DNA of 64,000 nucleotides from Streptomyces sp. NBC_01351 (GCF_036237315.1 NZ_CP108356.1:1550001-1614000); one strand, 5' to 3'. Numbered from the stretch's first letter, positions 1 to 7,936 are shown. Translations and numbers: made by a program. The notes: generated from the letters alone by a model not told the origin.

Positions 1-541
1 GCACGAGGAGGAAGTACCCCTCGGCCACGGGCGGGTAGACGGTGTGCACCCGGGGCCGGTTGATCCGGGTGCACACCCCGGCGGAGACGGGCGCCAGGTC
101 CGGTCCGGCGCAGGCGGCCGCGCCCTGCGGGAAGAGCCAGCGGTCCCGCAGCGGCAGGAGCGCGGGATCGGCGGGAGCGTGGTCGTACGGGGAGGTCCCG
201 GCCGCCTGGACCCGGCCGTCCCAGGCGTAGCGGAAGGAGTCGGTACTGGTACGGGGGGCCGCGACCAGCCCGGTGGCGGCGACCACCACCGAGCCGGCCA
301 GCACCAGCGGGACGACGTGGCGGGCGGGTACCGCCCGCAGGGCCAGTGCGGCCGCGGCGAACAGAGCCCAGCCGGCCGCGTACCACCAGGACAGCCCGAC
401 CGGATCCGCGAACCAGCCGTCCTTGCGGACCGTGCACGCGAGGACGGCGGCGAGGGCGGCCAGGAGGAGGGCGGCGACGGCCGTACGGAACCGCGGGCGC
501 GGGCCGGTCCTCGTCCAGGCCGTCGGGCGGTGGCTCTGCAT
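1..541 (-). CDS. GT87-like polyprenyl-sugar-dependent membrane glycosyltransferase, 3' part beyond window
   Basis: The reverse strand is open from an ATG at 541 to the window edge (180 codons), so only the N-terminal part is present. Two hydrophobic helices are visible (about residues 20-36 and 50-96), followed by an extracytoplasmic-looking stretch with DSFRYAWDGRVQ and INRPRVHTVYPPVAEG. That pattern (acidic residue after the first helices, WDGR, YPP) resembles Streptomyces GT87/DUF2029 membrane mannosyltransferases, which use lipid-linked sugars outside the membrane. The gene is divergent from the molybdopterin oxidoreductase. Family assignment is from recognition of the motif only; the catalytic core lies outside the window. 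Confidence 0.6.
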   Translation of the reverse strand, partial: MQSHRPTAWTRTGPRPRFRTAVAALLLAALAAVLACTVRKDGWFADPVGLSWWYAAGWALFAAAALALRAVPARHVVPLVLAGSVVVAATGLVAAPRTSTDSFRYAWDGRVQAAGTSPYDHAPADPALLPLRDRWLFPQGAAACAGPDLAPVSAGVCTRINRPRVHTVYPPVAEGYFLLV

Positions 542-645
542 GGCGACAGCCTGGCAGCGGTGGACCGGCGCAGCCGCCTCGCACGGCCCGGTGTCCGCGA
601 TTCGTAAGGTGTCGGATCCACCGCTCGGCGCCGGACGGCGCTGTG

Positions 646-1818
646 ATGGACGGCATGACTCCGCGAGCCCGCCGGCGCCCCGCCTTCCCGCCCGTCAGAC
701 CTCCCTCGTTCAAAGGCCGCCTGCACGACGCCCGTACCGCGACCGCCGTCGGACGATGGCTCGGCGCCGCCTTCGCGGTGTGCTTCCTGACCGGGCTGAT
801 CAGTCACTACCTCCAGCATCCGCCCGGCTGGGCGGCGAACTCGCTGCCGAGCCGGCCGGTGTGGGGGTACCGGCTCACGCAGGGGCTGCACATCGCCTCC
901 GGGCTCGCGGCGATCGTGCTGCTGCTCGTCAAACTGTGGGCGGTGTATCCGAGGCTGTTCGTGTGGCCGCCGGTGCGGTCCGTGCGGCACGCGCTGGAGC
1001 GGCTCTCGGTGGCGGTGCTGGTGTCGACGGCCGTCTTCCAGGTCTTCACCGGTCTGCTGAACATCGTCGAGTGGTACCCGTGGCCGTTCCCCTTCGTACA
1101 GACGCACTTCGCGGTGGCATGGGTGGTGGCGGGCTCGATCCTGCTGCACCTCGCCGTCAAGGCACCCGACATCAGGGCACATTGGAGCCGGCGCTCGACC
1201 GGCACCCTGGCCCTGCCCGCCGAGGACGCCCGGGACCGGCGCTCGCTGCTGCTGGGGGTCGGGGCGGCGGTGGGCGCGGTGACCCTCACCACCGTGGGGC
1301 AGGCCTTCACCCCGCTGAAGCGGCTGGACCTGCTGGCGCCCCGGCATCCCGACTTCGGGCCCCAGGGGCTGCCGGTCAACCGTACGGTCGCCGCGGCCGG
1401 CGTGACGGAGGCGGCGCTGCGCGACTGGCGGCTCGAAGTGGTCGGACCGGAGCCGTACACGCTGACGCTGGATCAGCTGCGGGCGCTGCCGCAGACGCGC
1501 GCCCGGCTGCCGATCGCGTGCGTGGAGGGCTGGAGCGTGGAGGCCCGCTGGGCGGGGGTGCGCGTACGGGACCTCGTGGCGCGGGCGGGCGGGCCGCCGG
1601 GGTGCGGGGTCCGGGTGGTCTCCCTCGAAGTGGCCGGTGCCTACCGGGTGATGGAGATGGGAGCGGAGTACGTACGCGATCCGCTGACGCTGCTGGCCCT
1701 CACCCTGAACGGGCAGGTGCTGGAGCCGGACCACGGCTACCCGGCGCGCATCATGGCGCCGAACCGTCCGGGCGTACTGCAGACGAAGTGGGTCACGCGG
1801 CTGGAGGTCCTCCTGTGA
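646..1818 (+). CDS. Molybdopterin-dependent oxidoreductase with N-terminal membrane domain
   Basis: A 390-aa protein with about five hydrophobic helices in the first 220 residues (cytochrome b561/NapC-like arrangement, several His in helices) followed by a sulfite-oxidase-type molybdopterin domain (about 230-390). The motif PIACVEGWS holds the conserved Cys (about residue 292) that ligates molybdenum in this family. Such proteins are thought to carry out extracytoplasmic redox reactions with electrons passed through the membrane domain; the substrate is not predictable. ATGs at 646 and 655 are both possible and neither has a strong Shine-Dalgarno. Its stop overlaps the next gene's GTG by 4 nt, so the two are probably co-translated. 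Confidence 0.85.
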   Translation: MDGMTPRARRRPAFPPVRPPSFKGRLHDARTATAVGRWLGAAFAVCFLTGLISHYLQHPPGWAANSLPSRPVWGYRLTQGLHIASGLAAIVLLLVKLWAVYPRLFVWPPVRSVRHALERLSVAVLVSTAVFQVFTGLLNIVEWYPWPFPFVQTHFAVAWVVAGSILLHLAVKAPDIRAHWSRRSTGTLALPAEDARDRRSLLLGVGAAVGAVTLTTVGQAFTPLKRLDLLAPRHPDFGPQGLPVNRTVAAAGVTEAALRDWRLEVVGPEPYTLTLDQLRALPQTRARLPIACVEGWSVEARWAGVRVRDLVARAGGPPGCGVRVVSLEVAGAYRVMEMGAEYVRDPLTLLALTLNGQVLEPDHGYPARIMAPNRPGVLQTKWVTRLEVLL

Positions 1819-2486
1819 AGACGCCGACCGGACCGGGGGCGCTGCGCTGGTCGCTGGCCGCGGCGGGCCTGCTGCTGATCGGGATCGGCGGCTGGCAGCT
1901 GTCACGGCTCCCGGCGCCGGCGGACGTAGGCATCTGGCTGGCCGGCGCGCTCGTCCTGCACGACGGCCTGATCGCACCGCTGGTCCTGGCCGTCGGCTTC
2001 CTGATCGCCGCGGTTCCCGCCCGGGGTGCGCTGCGGGGTGCGCTCGTCGCAGGGGGCGCGCTGGTGCTGATCACGCTTCCGCTGCTGCTCCGACCCGGCG
2101 CCCCGGCCAACCCGTCGGCACTGCCGCTGCCTTACGGCCGGAACCTGCTCCTGGTACTCGCCGCGATCGCGACCCTGGCCGCCATCACCGCAGCACTACC
2201 CCGCCGACGCCCCCGCACGGCGCCGGAGACCCGGCCCGAGCCGGGTCCGGGTCCGGGTCCGGGTCCGGGTCCGGGTCCGGGTCCGGGTCCGGGTCCGGGT
2301 CCGGGTCCAGGTCCAGGTCCAGGTCCAGGTCCAGGTCCAGGTCCAGGTCCAGGTCCAGGTCCAGGTCCAGGTCCAGGTCCAGGTCCAGGTCCAGGTCCGG
2401 GTCCAGGTCCAGGGCCCGACCCCGAGCCCCGGCCTGGGCCTGGGTCCGGGCCCGGACCCGGACCGGAATCTGCACCCGGCGCTTAG
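1815..2486 (+). CDS. Small membrane protein with a Gly-Pro repeat tail
   Basis: A 223-aa protein started by GTG 1815 with GGAGG at 1803-1807, overlapping the upstream oxidoreductase by 4 nt. Residues 1-135 contain three to four hydrophobic helices (12-30, 42-65, 70-95, 105-125). Then an Arg/Pro linker leads into about 29 Gly-Pro dipeptides and a short Pro/Glu-rich end. The membrane part resembles small unknown proteins coupled to sulfite-oxidase-like genes in Streptomyces. The tail is encoded by a hexanucleotide array (2241-2414) and is probably variable between strains. Function unknown; the context suggests a membrane partner of the oxidoreductase. Confidence 0.7.
   Translation: MKTPTGPGALRWSLAAAGLLLIGIGGWQLSRLPAPADVGIWLAGALVLHDGLIAPLVLAVGFLIAAVPARGALRGALVAGGALVLITLPLLLRPGAPANPSALPLPYGRNLLLVLAAIATLAAITAALPRRRPRTAPETRPEPGPGPGPGPGPGPGPGPGPGPGPGPGPGPGPGPGPGPGPGPGPGPGPGPGPGPGPGPGPDPEPRPGPGSGPGPGPESAPGA
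2241..2414 (+). repeat. Hexanucleotide array GGTCCG/GGTCCA (about 29 units)
   Basis: Tandem 6-nt units lie in frame as codons CCG/CCA GGT. The first third uses GGTCCG, the middle switches to GGTCCA, and GGTCCG reappears once near the end. This pattern fits expansion of a unit that picked up a synonymous change. Every unit encodes Gly-Pro, so copy-number changes keep the frame. Confidence 0.95.
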
Positions 2487-2520
2487 GCCGTTTCTCCCCC
2501 AGCTACCGCTGGGAGGTGCC

Positions 2521-2570
2521 CCCAGGGGCTCCGCCCCAGACCCCGCGCCTCAAACGCCGGCGAGGCTGAG
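2521..2570 (+). repeat. Convergent-junction intergenic element, copy A
   Basis: This ~50-nt segment has the core GGGGCTCCGCCCCAGACCCC followed by CTCAAACGCCGG. It is nearly identical to 6411-6460 and, inverted, to 6513-6558. GGGGCTCCGCCCC is itself a short hairpin. All copies lie between convergent genes, which suggests a terminator role. Confidence 0.85.
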
Positions 2571-2678
2571 GTGGCCCAGACGGGGTCGGGTGTGCGTCGG
2601 GGCGTCCCCACAGGCCAGGGCAGAGCCAGGCATGGGCCGGGGCGTCCCCGCAGGCCCGGACGGGGCCGGGTGTGTGCA

Positions 2679-2760
2679 GGGGCGTCCCCGCAGGGCGTCG
2701 AACACAACCACCCTCGGCCCACCGACCCCCCGACACGTTCGACGCCCGAGGAGACGCCCC
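2679..2760. repeat. Long-stem intergenic element, copy 1
   Basis: Nested inverted repeats: outer GGGGCGTC / GACGCCCC and a perfect inner 11-bp arm GGGCGTCGAAC / GTTCGACGCCC around a ~33-nt loop. Nearly the same sequence recurs at 62515-62597; the loop differs by one indel and a few substitutions while both stems are identical. Similarity extends outward (GGCCCGGACGGGGCCGGGTG upstream; GGCGCGCGCCCGG downstream). Both copies lie at convergent gene ends. Confidence 0.85.
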
Positions 2761-2830
2761 GGCGCGCGCCCGGCCACGGCCGGGCCGGCACCCCACACCG
2801 CCCCCTCACCAACGTCCCGGGACAACACCC

Positions 2831-3041
2831 CTAGGCCGGCGGCACCAAGGCCTGAGGGCGCCGGGTCAGTACTACGAAGGCCCGGCCCGCCACCCGCCAC
2901 TGGTCCAGGACCGCCCAGCCGGTCGCCTCGGCGTGCCGACGCAGGGCCCGGGCGCCGACCCGGGCCCAGGCGAAGGGCGTGCCGAGGCGGCCGCCGCCCG
3001 CCAGGCAGTGGGTTCGCCGGGGCCGGGCCCAGCGCGCTCAT
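2831..3041 (-). pseudogene. Remnant of a class I SAM methyltransferase
   Basis: An ATG at 3041 overlaps the DUF2064 stop by 4 nt (ATGA), as expected for the third gene of an operon, but the frame continues as only a dozen plausible residues. In the +1 frame from about 3004 to the TAG at 2831-2833, the sequence reads [10 protein letters not shown], then RRHAEATGW and AFVVLTRRP. This is the typical C-terminal end of small Streptomyces SAM methyltransferases found beside DUF2064/GT2 genes. The whole SAM-binding core (about 500 nt) is missing and the frame is broken, so the gene is best read as internally deleted. The assignment rests on motif recognition. Confidence 0.6.
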
Positions 3042-3685
3042 GCGCGTACGGCCCGGCTGCCGGGCTCGCGCGGCGCGGAGGTCAGCCGCGCGTGCAGGGC
3101 CGCGAAGCGCCCGCCGGCGGCTTCGGCGGCCACCAGCCGCGCGTCCTCGGCGGTGTCCACGTCCCGCAGCACCGGCAGCCGCCCGACCCGCAGCCCGGCC
3201 CCGGCCAGCCGCGCGTACTGCGCGGCGCCGGTCCCGGGGACGGACATGGGTACGCCGCGCAGCAGCCCGGGGTCCGGCCGCGCCAGGCCCAGCGCCCAGA
3301 AGCCGCCGTCGACGGCCGGGCCGAACCAGGCGTCGTACGCGGCCCAGTCGGCTGCCGGGGCCAGCAGCTCGGGGGTGACCTGCGGGGTGTCCATGCCGAT
3401 CAGCAGGGCCGGGCCGGCGCATCCGGCGAAGGCGGCGGCGAGCCGCTCGTCGAGGTCGCCGCCGGATTGCGGGACCACCTCGAACCCGGCCGGCAGCCAG
3501 GGTCCGGGCCGCCCGTCCAGCACCAGGACCCGCCGTTCGGCCGGCGTGGCGGCGACGGCCTCCAGGGTGTCGGCGAGCGCGGCCTCGGCCAGGGCCGCGG
3601 CCTCGCCCGGGGTGAACGGCGGTGTCAGCCGGGTCTTCACCCGCCCCGGTACGGGTTCCTTGGCGATGACGAGCAGCGTGGTCAC
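3038..3685 (-). CDS. DUF2064 / TIGR04282-type glycosyltransferase
   Basis: A 215-aa GTG-start protein, GT-A-like and related to MobA/CofC nucleotidyltransferases. The N-terminus [17 protein letters not shown] is the conserved nucleotide-binding loop of this family; LIGMDTPQV is the metal-binding region and [13 protein letters not shown] the acceptor-side motif. It follows the GT2 gene and precedes the methyltransferase remnant on the same strand, so it probably modifies the same glycan or lipid product; the actual donor and acceptor are unknown. The arsenosugar label sometimes given to this family is not supported by the context here. Confidence 0.85.
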   Translation of the reverse strand: MTTLLVIAKEPVPGRVKTRLTPPFTPGEAAALAEAALADTLEAVAATPAERRVLVLDGRPGPWLPAGFEVVPQSGGDLDERLAAAFAGCAGPALLIGMDTPQVTPELLAPAADWAAYDAWFGPAVDGGFWALGLARPDPGLLRGVPMSVPGTGAAQYARLAGAGLRVGRLPVLRDVDTAEDARLVAAEAAGGRFAALHARLTSAPREPGSRAVRA

Positions 3686-3698
3686 GCCCGGCCCCCGC

Positions 3699-3755
3699 TC
3701 ACGCCCGGCCCCCGCTCATGGGCGCCGCCGCTCATGGGCGCCGCCCGCTCATGGG
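3699..3755 (-). repeat. 16-17-nt tandem repeat at the GT2/DUF2064 junction
   Basis: On the minus strand, ATGAGCGG-type units recur at about 3752, 3735, 3719 and (as GTGAGCGG) 3702, with spacings of 17, 16 and 17 nt. Because the unit is not a multiple of three, copy-number change shifts the reading frame of the GT2 3' end that runs through it. Confidence 0.75.
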
Positions 3756-4433
3756 TGCCGCCCGGCCCACGGGCGGTTCGGCCAGCACCCGGCTCATGTC
3801 GCGGACGGCCTGCCAGGTGCCCCGCCAGGTGCCGGTGACCTTGGACTTGCCCGCGCGGGGCAGGTACGGGACGTCCACCTCGCGCACCCGCCACCCGGCG
3901 TCGGCGGCCCGTACGACCATCTGCAGCGGGTAGCCGCTGCGCCGGTCGGTCAGTTCCAGTGCGAGCAGCGCCTCGCGCCGGGCCGCCCGCATCGGACCGA
4001 GGTCGTGCAGGCGCAACCCGGTGCGGCGGCGCAGCATGTGGGCCAGCGCCAGGTTCCCGGCCCGGGCATGGGCCGGCCAGGCGCCCCGTCCCCGCGGTCT
4101 GCGGCGGCCGAGTACGAGGTCGGCGCCGCCGTCCGCCACGGTCGTCGCGAACTCCGCGAGCAGCCCGGGGTCCAGGGAGGCGTCGCAGTCGCAGAAGCAG
4201 ACGATGTCCGCCTCGGCGGCGAGCAGCCCGGCGTGGCAGGCCGCGCCGAAGCCGCGGCGCGATTCGCGCACGACGGTCGCGCCGAGGTCGCGCGCGAGGG
4301 CGGCGGACCCGTCGTCGGAGCCGTTGTCGACCACGACGGCCCGCCAGCCGGCGGGGATGCGGGCGAGCACCCAGGGCAGCGCCTCGGCCTCGTTCAGACA
4401 GGGAAGTACGACGTCTACGGTCACGGGTTTCAC
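3732..4433 (-). CDS. Family 2 glycosyltransferase
   Basis: A 233-aa GT-A enzyme of the dolichol-phosphate-mannose-synthase type without a membrane anchor. [12 protein letters not shown] (residues 8-19) and [11 protein letters not shown] (about 33-43) form the nucleotide-sugar site, and [11 protein letters not shown] contains the DxD-like metal-binding acidic pair. The C-terminus [12 protein letters not shown] is conserved in these enzymes. It is first in the GT2-DUF2064-methyltransferase operon and divergent from the response regulator. The last residues run through a tandem repeat and may be frameshifted relative to the ancestral gene, which would have ended at 3682 overlapping the next start. 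Confidence 0.88.
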   Translation of the reverse strand: MKPVTVDVVLPCLNEAEALPWVLARIPAGWRAVVVDNGSDDGSAALARDLGATVVRESRRGFGAACHAGLLAAEADIVCFCDCDASLDPGLLAEFATTVADGGADLVLGRRRPRGRGAWPAHARAGNLALAHMLRRRTGLRLHDLGPMRAARREALLALELTDRRSGYPLQMVVRAADAGWRVREVDVPYLPRAGKSKVTGTWRGTWQAVRDMSRVLAEPPVGRAAPMSGRRP

Positions 4434-4548
4434 CGTAGGGATCCGGGCCGGGCCGGGGCCCCTTCGACTCCTTACGAAACGCGGACGTCACCCTCGTCGC
4501 CGCCGCCCCGCCACTACGGCCGGCCCGCCGGATGCGAGGCTGTCCGCC

Positions 4549-5280
4549 ATGAGCGTGGAACCCCCTCCCTCCCCTTCCGGGCGCGTCCTGGTCGTCGACG
4601 ACGACCCGACGGTCGCCGAGGTCGTCACCGGCTATCTGCGGCGGGCCGGTTTCGCCGTGGAGCACGCGGCGGACGGCCTCGCGGCGCTCGCGAGCGCCGG
4701 GCGGTCCTGGCCCGACCTCGTCGTCCTGGACCTGATGCTGCCGGGGCTGGACGGGCTGGAGGTGTGCCGCCGGCTCCGTGCCGTCGCCCCGGTGCCGGTG
4801 GTCATGCTGACCGCGCGCGGCGACGAGGACGACCGGATCGCCGGGCTGGAGCTGGGCGCCGACGACTACGTCACCAAGCCCTTCAGCCCGCGCGAGCTCG
4901 TCCTGCGGGTGGAGTCCGTACTGCGCCGCGGGCGCGCGGTCCCGACAACCACACCGCCGCAGCCCGCGCTCGGCGGCGGCGGGCTGGCCCTGGACCCGGG
5001 CACCCGCCGGGCCACCAAGAACGGAGGGGAACTCGCGCTCACGCTCCGCGAGTTCGACCTGCTCGCGCATTTCCTGCGGCACCCGGGGCTGGCCCTCGGC
5101 CGGGAGGAGCTGATGCGGGACGTATGGGGCTGGGACTTCGGGGACCTCTCCACCGTCACCGTCCACGTGCGCCGGCTGCGGGCCAAGATCGAGGACGATC
5201 CGGCGCTGCCGCGGCTCATCCAGACCGTATGGGGCGTCGGCTACCGCTTCGACCCCGCCCCGGAGGGCGATTCCGCGTGA
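4549..5280 (+). CDS. OmpR/PhoB-family response regulator
   Basis: A 243-aa protein. The receiver domain (about 12-125) shows VVDDDP, the phospho-acceptor in VVLDLMLPG, the switch Thr in MLTARG and the Lys in YVTKPFS. A C-terminal winged helix (about 145-235) has [18 protein letters not shown] and the terminal VWGVGYRF. It is translationally coupled (GTGA) to the kinase downstream. It is divergent from the GT2 operon across a 115-bp spacer and may control those envelope-sugar genes; that link is inferred from position. Confidence 0.93.
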   Translation: MSVEPPPSPSGRVLVVDDDPTVAEVVTGYLRRAGFAVEHAADGLAALASAGRSWPDLVVLDLMLPGLDGLEVCRRLRAVAPVPVVMLTARGDEDDRIAGLELGADDYVTKPFSPRELVLRVESVLRRGRAVPTTTPPQPALGGGGLALDPGTRRATKNGGELALTLREFDLLAHFLRHPGLALGREELMRDVWGWDFGDLSTVTVHVRRLRAKIEDDPALPRLIQTVWGVGYRFDPAPEGDSA

Positions 5281-6401
5281 AGGACCTGCTGCTGATCGCC
5301 GCGTTCGCCCTCGGCGGGGCCGCCTGCGCCGGGCTCCTCGGCGCCCTCGCCCTGCGGCTGCTGCGCCACCGTTCGGTCACCGTCGCCCTCACCGTGGTGG
5401 CCGCCGTCGCGGTGACGGCCATGCTCGCCGGCACCCTGTCCGTGGCCCGGGCGATGTTCCTCTCCTCCCACGACCTCACCGTGGTGACGCTCGTCGTGGC
5501 GATGGCCGCCGTCGTCGCGCTGGCCACCGCCGTACTGCTGGGGCGCTGGGTCGTGGCCCGCAGCCACGATCTCACGCTCGCCGCCCGGGAGTTCGGGGAC
5601 GGGGGTGATTTCGCCGCGCCGGCCGTCCCGGCCACCGCCGAACTCGCCGCGCTCTCACGGGAATTGGCCTCCACCAGCGCCAAACTGGCCGCCTCGCGGG
5701 AGCGCGAGCGAGCCCTGGAGGCCTCGCGCCGCGAGCTCGTCGCCTGGATCTCCCACGACCTGCGCACTCCGCTGGCCGGGCTGCGCGCGATGTCGGAGGC
5801 ACTGGAGGACGGCGTGGCCCCGGACCCGGCCCGCTACCACCGGCGGATCCGCACCGAGGTCGAGCGGCTGAACACCATGGTCGGCGACCTGTTCGAACTG
5901 TCCCGCATCCACGCCGGAGCACTGACCCTCACCCCCACCCGGATGTCGGTCTACGACCTGGTGGGCGACGCGCTCTCCGGGGCCCACGTACTCGCCGACG
6001 AACACGGGGTCCGTCTGACGGGCGGGCAGGTCGAGGCCGTGCCGGTGCTGGTGGACGCCAAGGAGATGACCCGGGTCCTCGCCAACCTGCTGGTCAACGC
6101 GATCCGCCACACGCCCGCCGACGGCACGGTCGCCATCGCCGCCGAGCTGCGCGCCGACTCCGGCGCGGTCGTCCTCTCCGTCACAGACGGCTGCGGCGGC
6201 ATCCCGGACGAGGACCTCCCCCGCGTCTTCGACACCGGCTGGCGCGGCACCACCGCCCGGACGCCCCCGGCGGGCGCCGGCCTGGGCCTCGCGATCGTCC
6301 GCGGCATCGTCGAGGCCCACTCGGGCCACACCGACGTCCGCAACGTCGCCGGCGGCTGCCGCTTCGAGGTGACCCTGCCGTTGCCCGCCCGGGGCGTTTA
6401 G
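5277..6401 (+). CDS. Two-component sensor histidine kinase
   Basis: A 374-aa protein starting with GTG 5277 inside the regulator's stop. There are two to three membrane helices in the first 105 residues (about 5-25, 38-60, 70-92) with almost no extracellular loop, then a linker, a HisKA domain with [12 protein letters not shown] (phospho-acceptor His near residue 160) and an HATPase domain with [11 protein letters not shown], a [10 protein letters not shown]1 box and [10 protein letters not shown] minimal sensor region suggests sensing within the membrane or through a partner. It ends at a repeat-rich convergent junction. Confidence 0.93.
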   Translation: MKDLLLIAAFALGGAACAGLLGALALRLLRHRSVTVALTVVAAVAVTAMLAGTLSVARAMFLSSHDLTVVTLVVAMAAVVALATAVLLGRWVVARSHDLTLAAREFGDGGDFAAPAVPATAELAALSRELASTSAKLAASRERERALEASRRELVAWISHDLRTPLAGLRAMSEALEDGVAPDPARYHRRIRTEVERLNTMVGDLFELSRIHAGALTLTPTRMSVYDLVGDALSGAHVLADEHGVRLTGGQVEAVPVLVDAKEMTRVLANLLVNAIRHTPADGTVAIAAELRADSGAVVLSVTDGCGGIPDEDLPRVFDTGWRGTTARTPPAGAGLGLAIVRGIVEAHSGHTDVRNVAGGCRFEVTLPLPARGV

Positions 6402-6410
6402 CGGCCCGGG

Positions 6411-6460
6411 CCCCTGGGGCTCCGCCCCAGACCCCGGTCCTCAAACGCCGGACGGGCTGA
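6411..6460 (+). repeat. Convergent-junction intergenic element, copy B
   Basis: The sequence is nearly identical to copy A (2521-2570), including GGGGCTCCGCCCCAGACCCC and CTCAAACGCCGG. With copy C it forms a large inverted repeat between the convergent kinase and epimerase genes, likely a bidirectional terminator. Confidence 0.85.
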
Positions 6461-6512
6461 AATTGCCCTCCGGGCAATCCAGCCGCGCCTGGCGGACGGC
6501 AGCCCCCACTCC

Positions 6513-6558
6513 CAGCCCCTCCGGCGTTTGAGGCGCGGGGTCCGGGGCGGAGCCCCGG
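6513..6558 (-). repeat. Convergent-junction intergenic element, copy C (inverted)
   Basis: This is the reverse complement of copies A/B, with CCGGCGTTTGAG and GGGGCGGAGCCCC. Paired with copy B (6411-6460) it could fold the ~150-nt spacer into one long stem. Confidence 0.85.
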
Positions 6559-6576
6559 TCTTTGAGCCGCACCCCC

Positions 6577-7647
6577 CTACGCCGGCTGCGGCGAAGCCGC
6601 CGACGCGCGCTGCGCCGCATGCGCGAACTCCGTCACCCCCTCGGCGAAGCCGACCTCCGGCCGCCAGCCCAGCTCCGCACGCAGCCGGCGCGAGTCCGCC
6701 GTGATGTGCCGTACGTCGCCCAGCCGGAACTCCCCCGTCACCACCGGGTCGGGGCCCCCGTGGGCCCGTGCCAGCGCCCGCGCCATCTCCCCGATGGTGT
6801 GCGGCTCGCCGCTGCCCGTGTTGTACGCGGCCAGCGACCCGGCGGCCCGGCCCCCGACCGCCTCCAACGCCACCGCGTTGGCCGCGGCCACGTCCCGTAC
6901 GTGGACGAAGTCGCGCCGCTGCGCCCCGTCCTCGAACACGCGCGGCGCCTCGCCGCGGGCCAGCGCCGAGCGGAAGAAGGAGGCCACCCCCGCGTACGGG
7001 GTGTCCCGCGGCATCCCCGGCCCGTACACGTTGTGGTAGCGCAGCGCCACCGCCCGGCCGTCCACGCACCGCGCCCAGGACGCCGCCAGGTGCTCCTGCG
7101 CGAGCTTCGTCGTCGCGTAGACGTTGCGCGGGTCCACCGGGGCGTCCTCGTCCACCAGTCCCGGCACCAGTTCCGCCCCGCACCTCGGGCAGCGCGGCTC
7201 GAAGCGCCCCGCCTCCAGGTCCGCGACCTCGCGCGGCCCGGGGCGCACAGCGCCGTCGCGCGGGCACTCGTAGCGTCCCTCCCCGTACACGACCATGGAC
7301 CCGGCCAGCACCAGCCGCCCGATGCCCGCCTCGGCCATGCCCGCGAGCAGTACCGCCGTACCGAGGTCGTTGCAGCCGACGTACCCGGGCGCGTCCGCGA
7401 AGTCCTTGCCGAGCCCGACCATGGCGGCCTGGTGGCACACGGCGTCGACCCCGCGCAGCACGGCCCGTACGGCCTCCGCGTCCCGCACGTCCCCGCGGAC
7501 CAGCTCCGCGTCGGGCAGGGCCGGCGGCCGGGGATGGGCGGCGGGCAGCAGCGCGTCCAGGACCACCGGCTGGTGCCCGCGCGCGTTCAGTGCCGAGACG
7601 ATGTGCGCGCCGATGAATCCGGCGCCTCCCGTGACAAGTACTCGCAT
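6577..7647 (-). CDS. NAD-dependent sugar-nucleotide epimerase/dehydratase (extended SDR)
   Basis: A 356-aa protein with the Rossmann motif TGGAGFIGAH (residues 6-15), the catalytic YATTK motif and GDVRHITADS near the C-terminus, as in UDP-glucose 4-epimerase-like enzymes. An unusual Cys-bearing segment (ECPRDG, then RCPRCGAEL) is inserted before the active-site Tyr; such CxxC segments occur in a subset of actinobacterial epimerases and could bind zinc. It converges on the kinase gene. It plausibly supplies a nucleotide sugar to the glycosyltransferases upstream; the exact sugar cannot be told from sequence. Confidence 0.87.
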   Translation of the reverse strand: MRVLVTGGAGFIGAHIVSALNARGHQPVVLDALLPAAHPRPPALPDAELVRGDVRDAEAVRAVLRGVDAVCHQAAMVGLGKDFADAPGYVGCNDLGTAVLLAGMAEAGIGRLVLAGSMVVYGEGRYECPRDGAVRPGPREVADLEAGRFEPRCPRCGAELVPGLVDEDAPVDPRNVYATTKLAQEHLAASWARCVDGRAVALRYHNVYGPGMPRDTPYAGVASFFRSALARGEAPRVFEDGAQRRDFVHVRDVAAANAVALEAVGGRAAGSLAAYNTGSGEPHTIGEMARALARAHGGPDPVVTGEFRLGDVRHITADSRRLRAELGWRPEVGFAEGVTEFAHAAQRASAASPQPA

Positions 7648-7936
7648 CCCGCGGACGCTACGGAACCGCGCACGCGCACGGCCCGTTCCACGCCGCGACG
7701 CAAGACTTCCGTCACCGCAGGAGTGACCGGTCGGGGACGGCCCCGCCACCCGGTCCGGACCGGACCCCAGACGGGCACCCCTCGTCCAGGGCCCCCGCTT
7801 CGGACAGCGCCGCCTGGAGCGGTAGTCCAGCGGGTTCCCGGCGAACGGGCGTGCACGGCGCGAGCAGTGCACGCCCGCCCCGCCCGCCCAGCCCGCCCCC
7901 GTCGCCCCGGGTCGGAGCGGCCGGAGCGGCCGGGGC

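Larger units (their letters stand above)
2487..2830. other. Convergent intergenic region made of repeat elements
   Basis: The 344 nt between the Gly-Pro protein and the methyltransferase remnant hold no convincing gene. They contain a small hairpin right after the stop (CCCAGC 2498-2503 / GCTGGG 2508-2513), one copy of the ~50-nt convergent-junction element (2521-2570), three iterations of a GGGGCGTCCCC motif (2595-2691), and the long-stem element at 2679-2760. Confidence 0.8.

Noticed and set aside
2185..2475. Minus-strand ORF of Asp-Leu/Asp-Pro repeats
   Set aside because: It is the antisense shadow of the Gly-Pro hexamer array; the plus-strand frame is coupled to the upstream gene and has a Shine-Dalgarno.
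2979..5276. Very long plus-strand open frame upstream of the 5277 kinase
   Set aside because: It is antisense to the DUF2064 and GT2 genes and in another frame than the response regulator; composition is Arg/Pro/Gly-rich and only the part from GTG 5277 reads as a protein family.
7648..7936. Hidden gene in the 289-nt spacer between epimerase and WhiB-like gene
   Set aside because: Frames through it are antisense extensions of neighbours with Arg/Pro/Gly-rich, non-family composition; no start with a Shine-Dalgarno or clear hairpin was seen.
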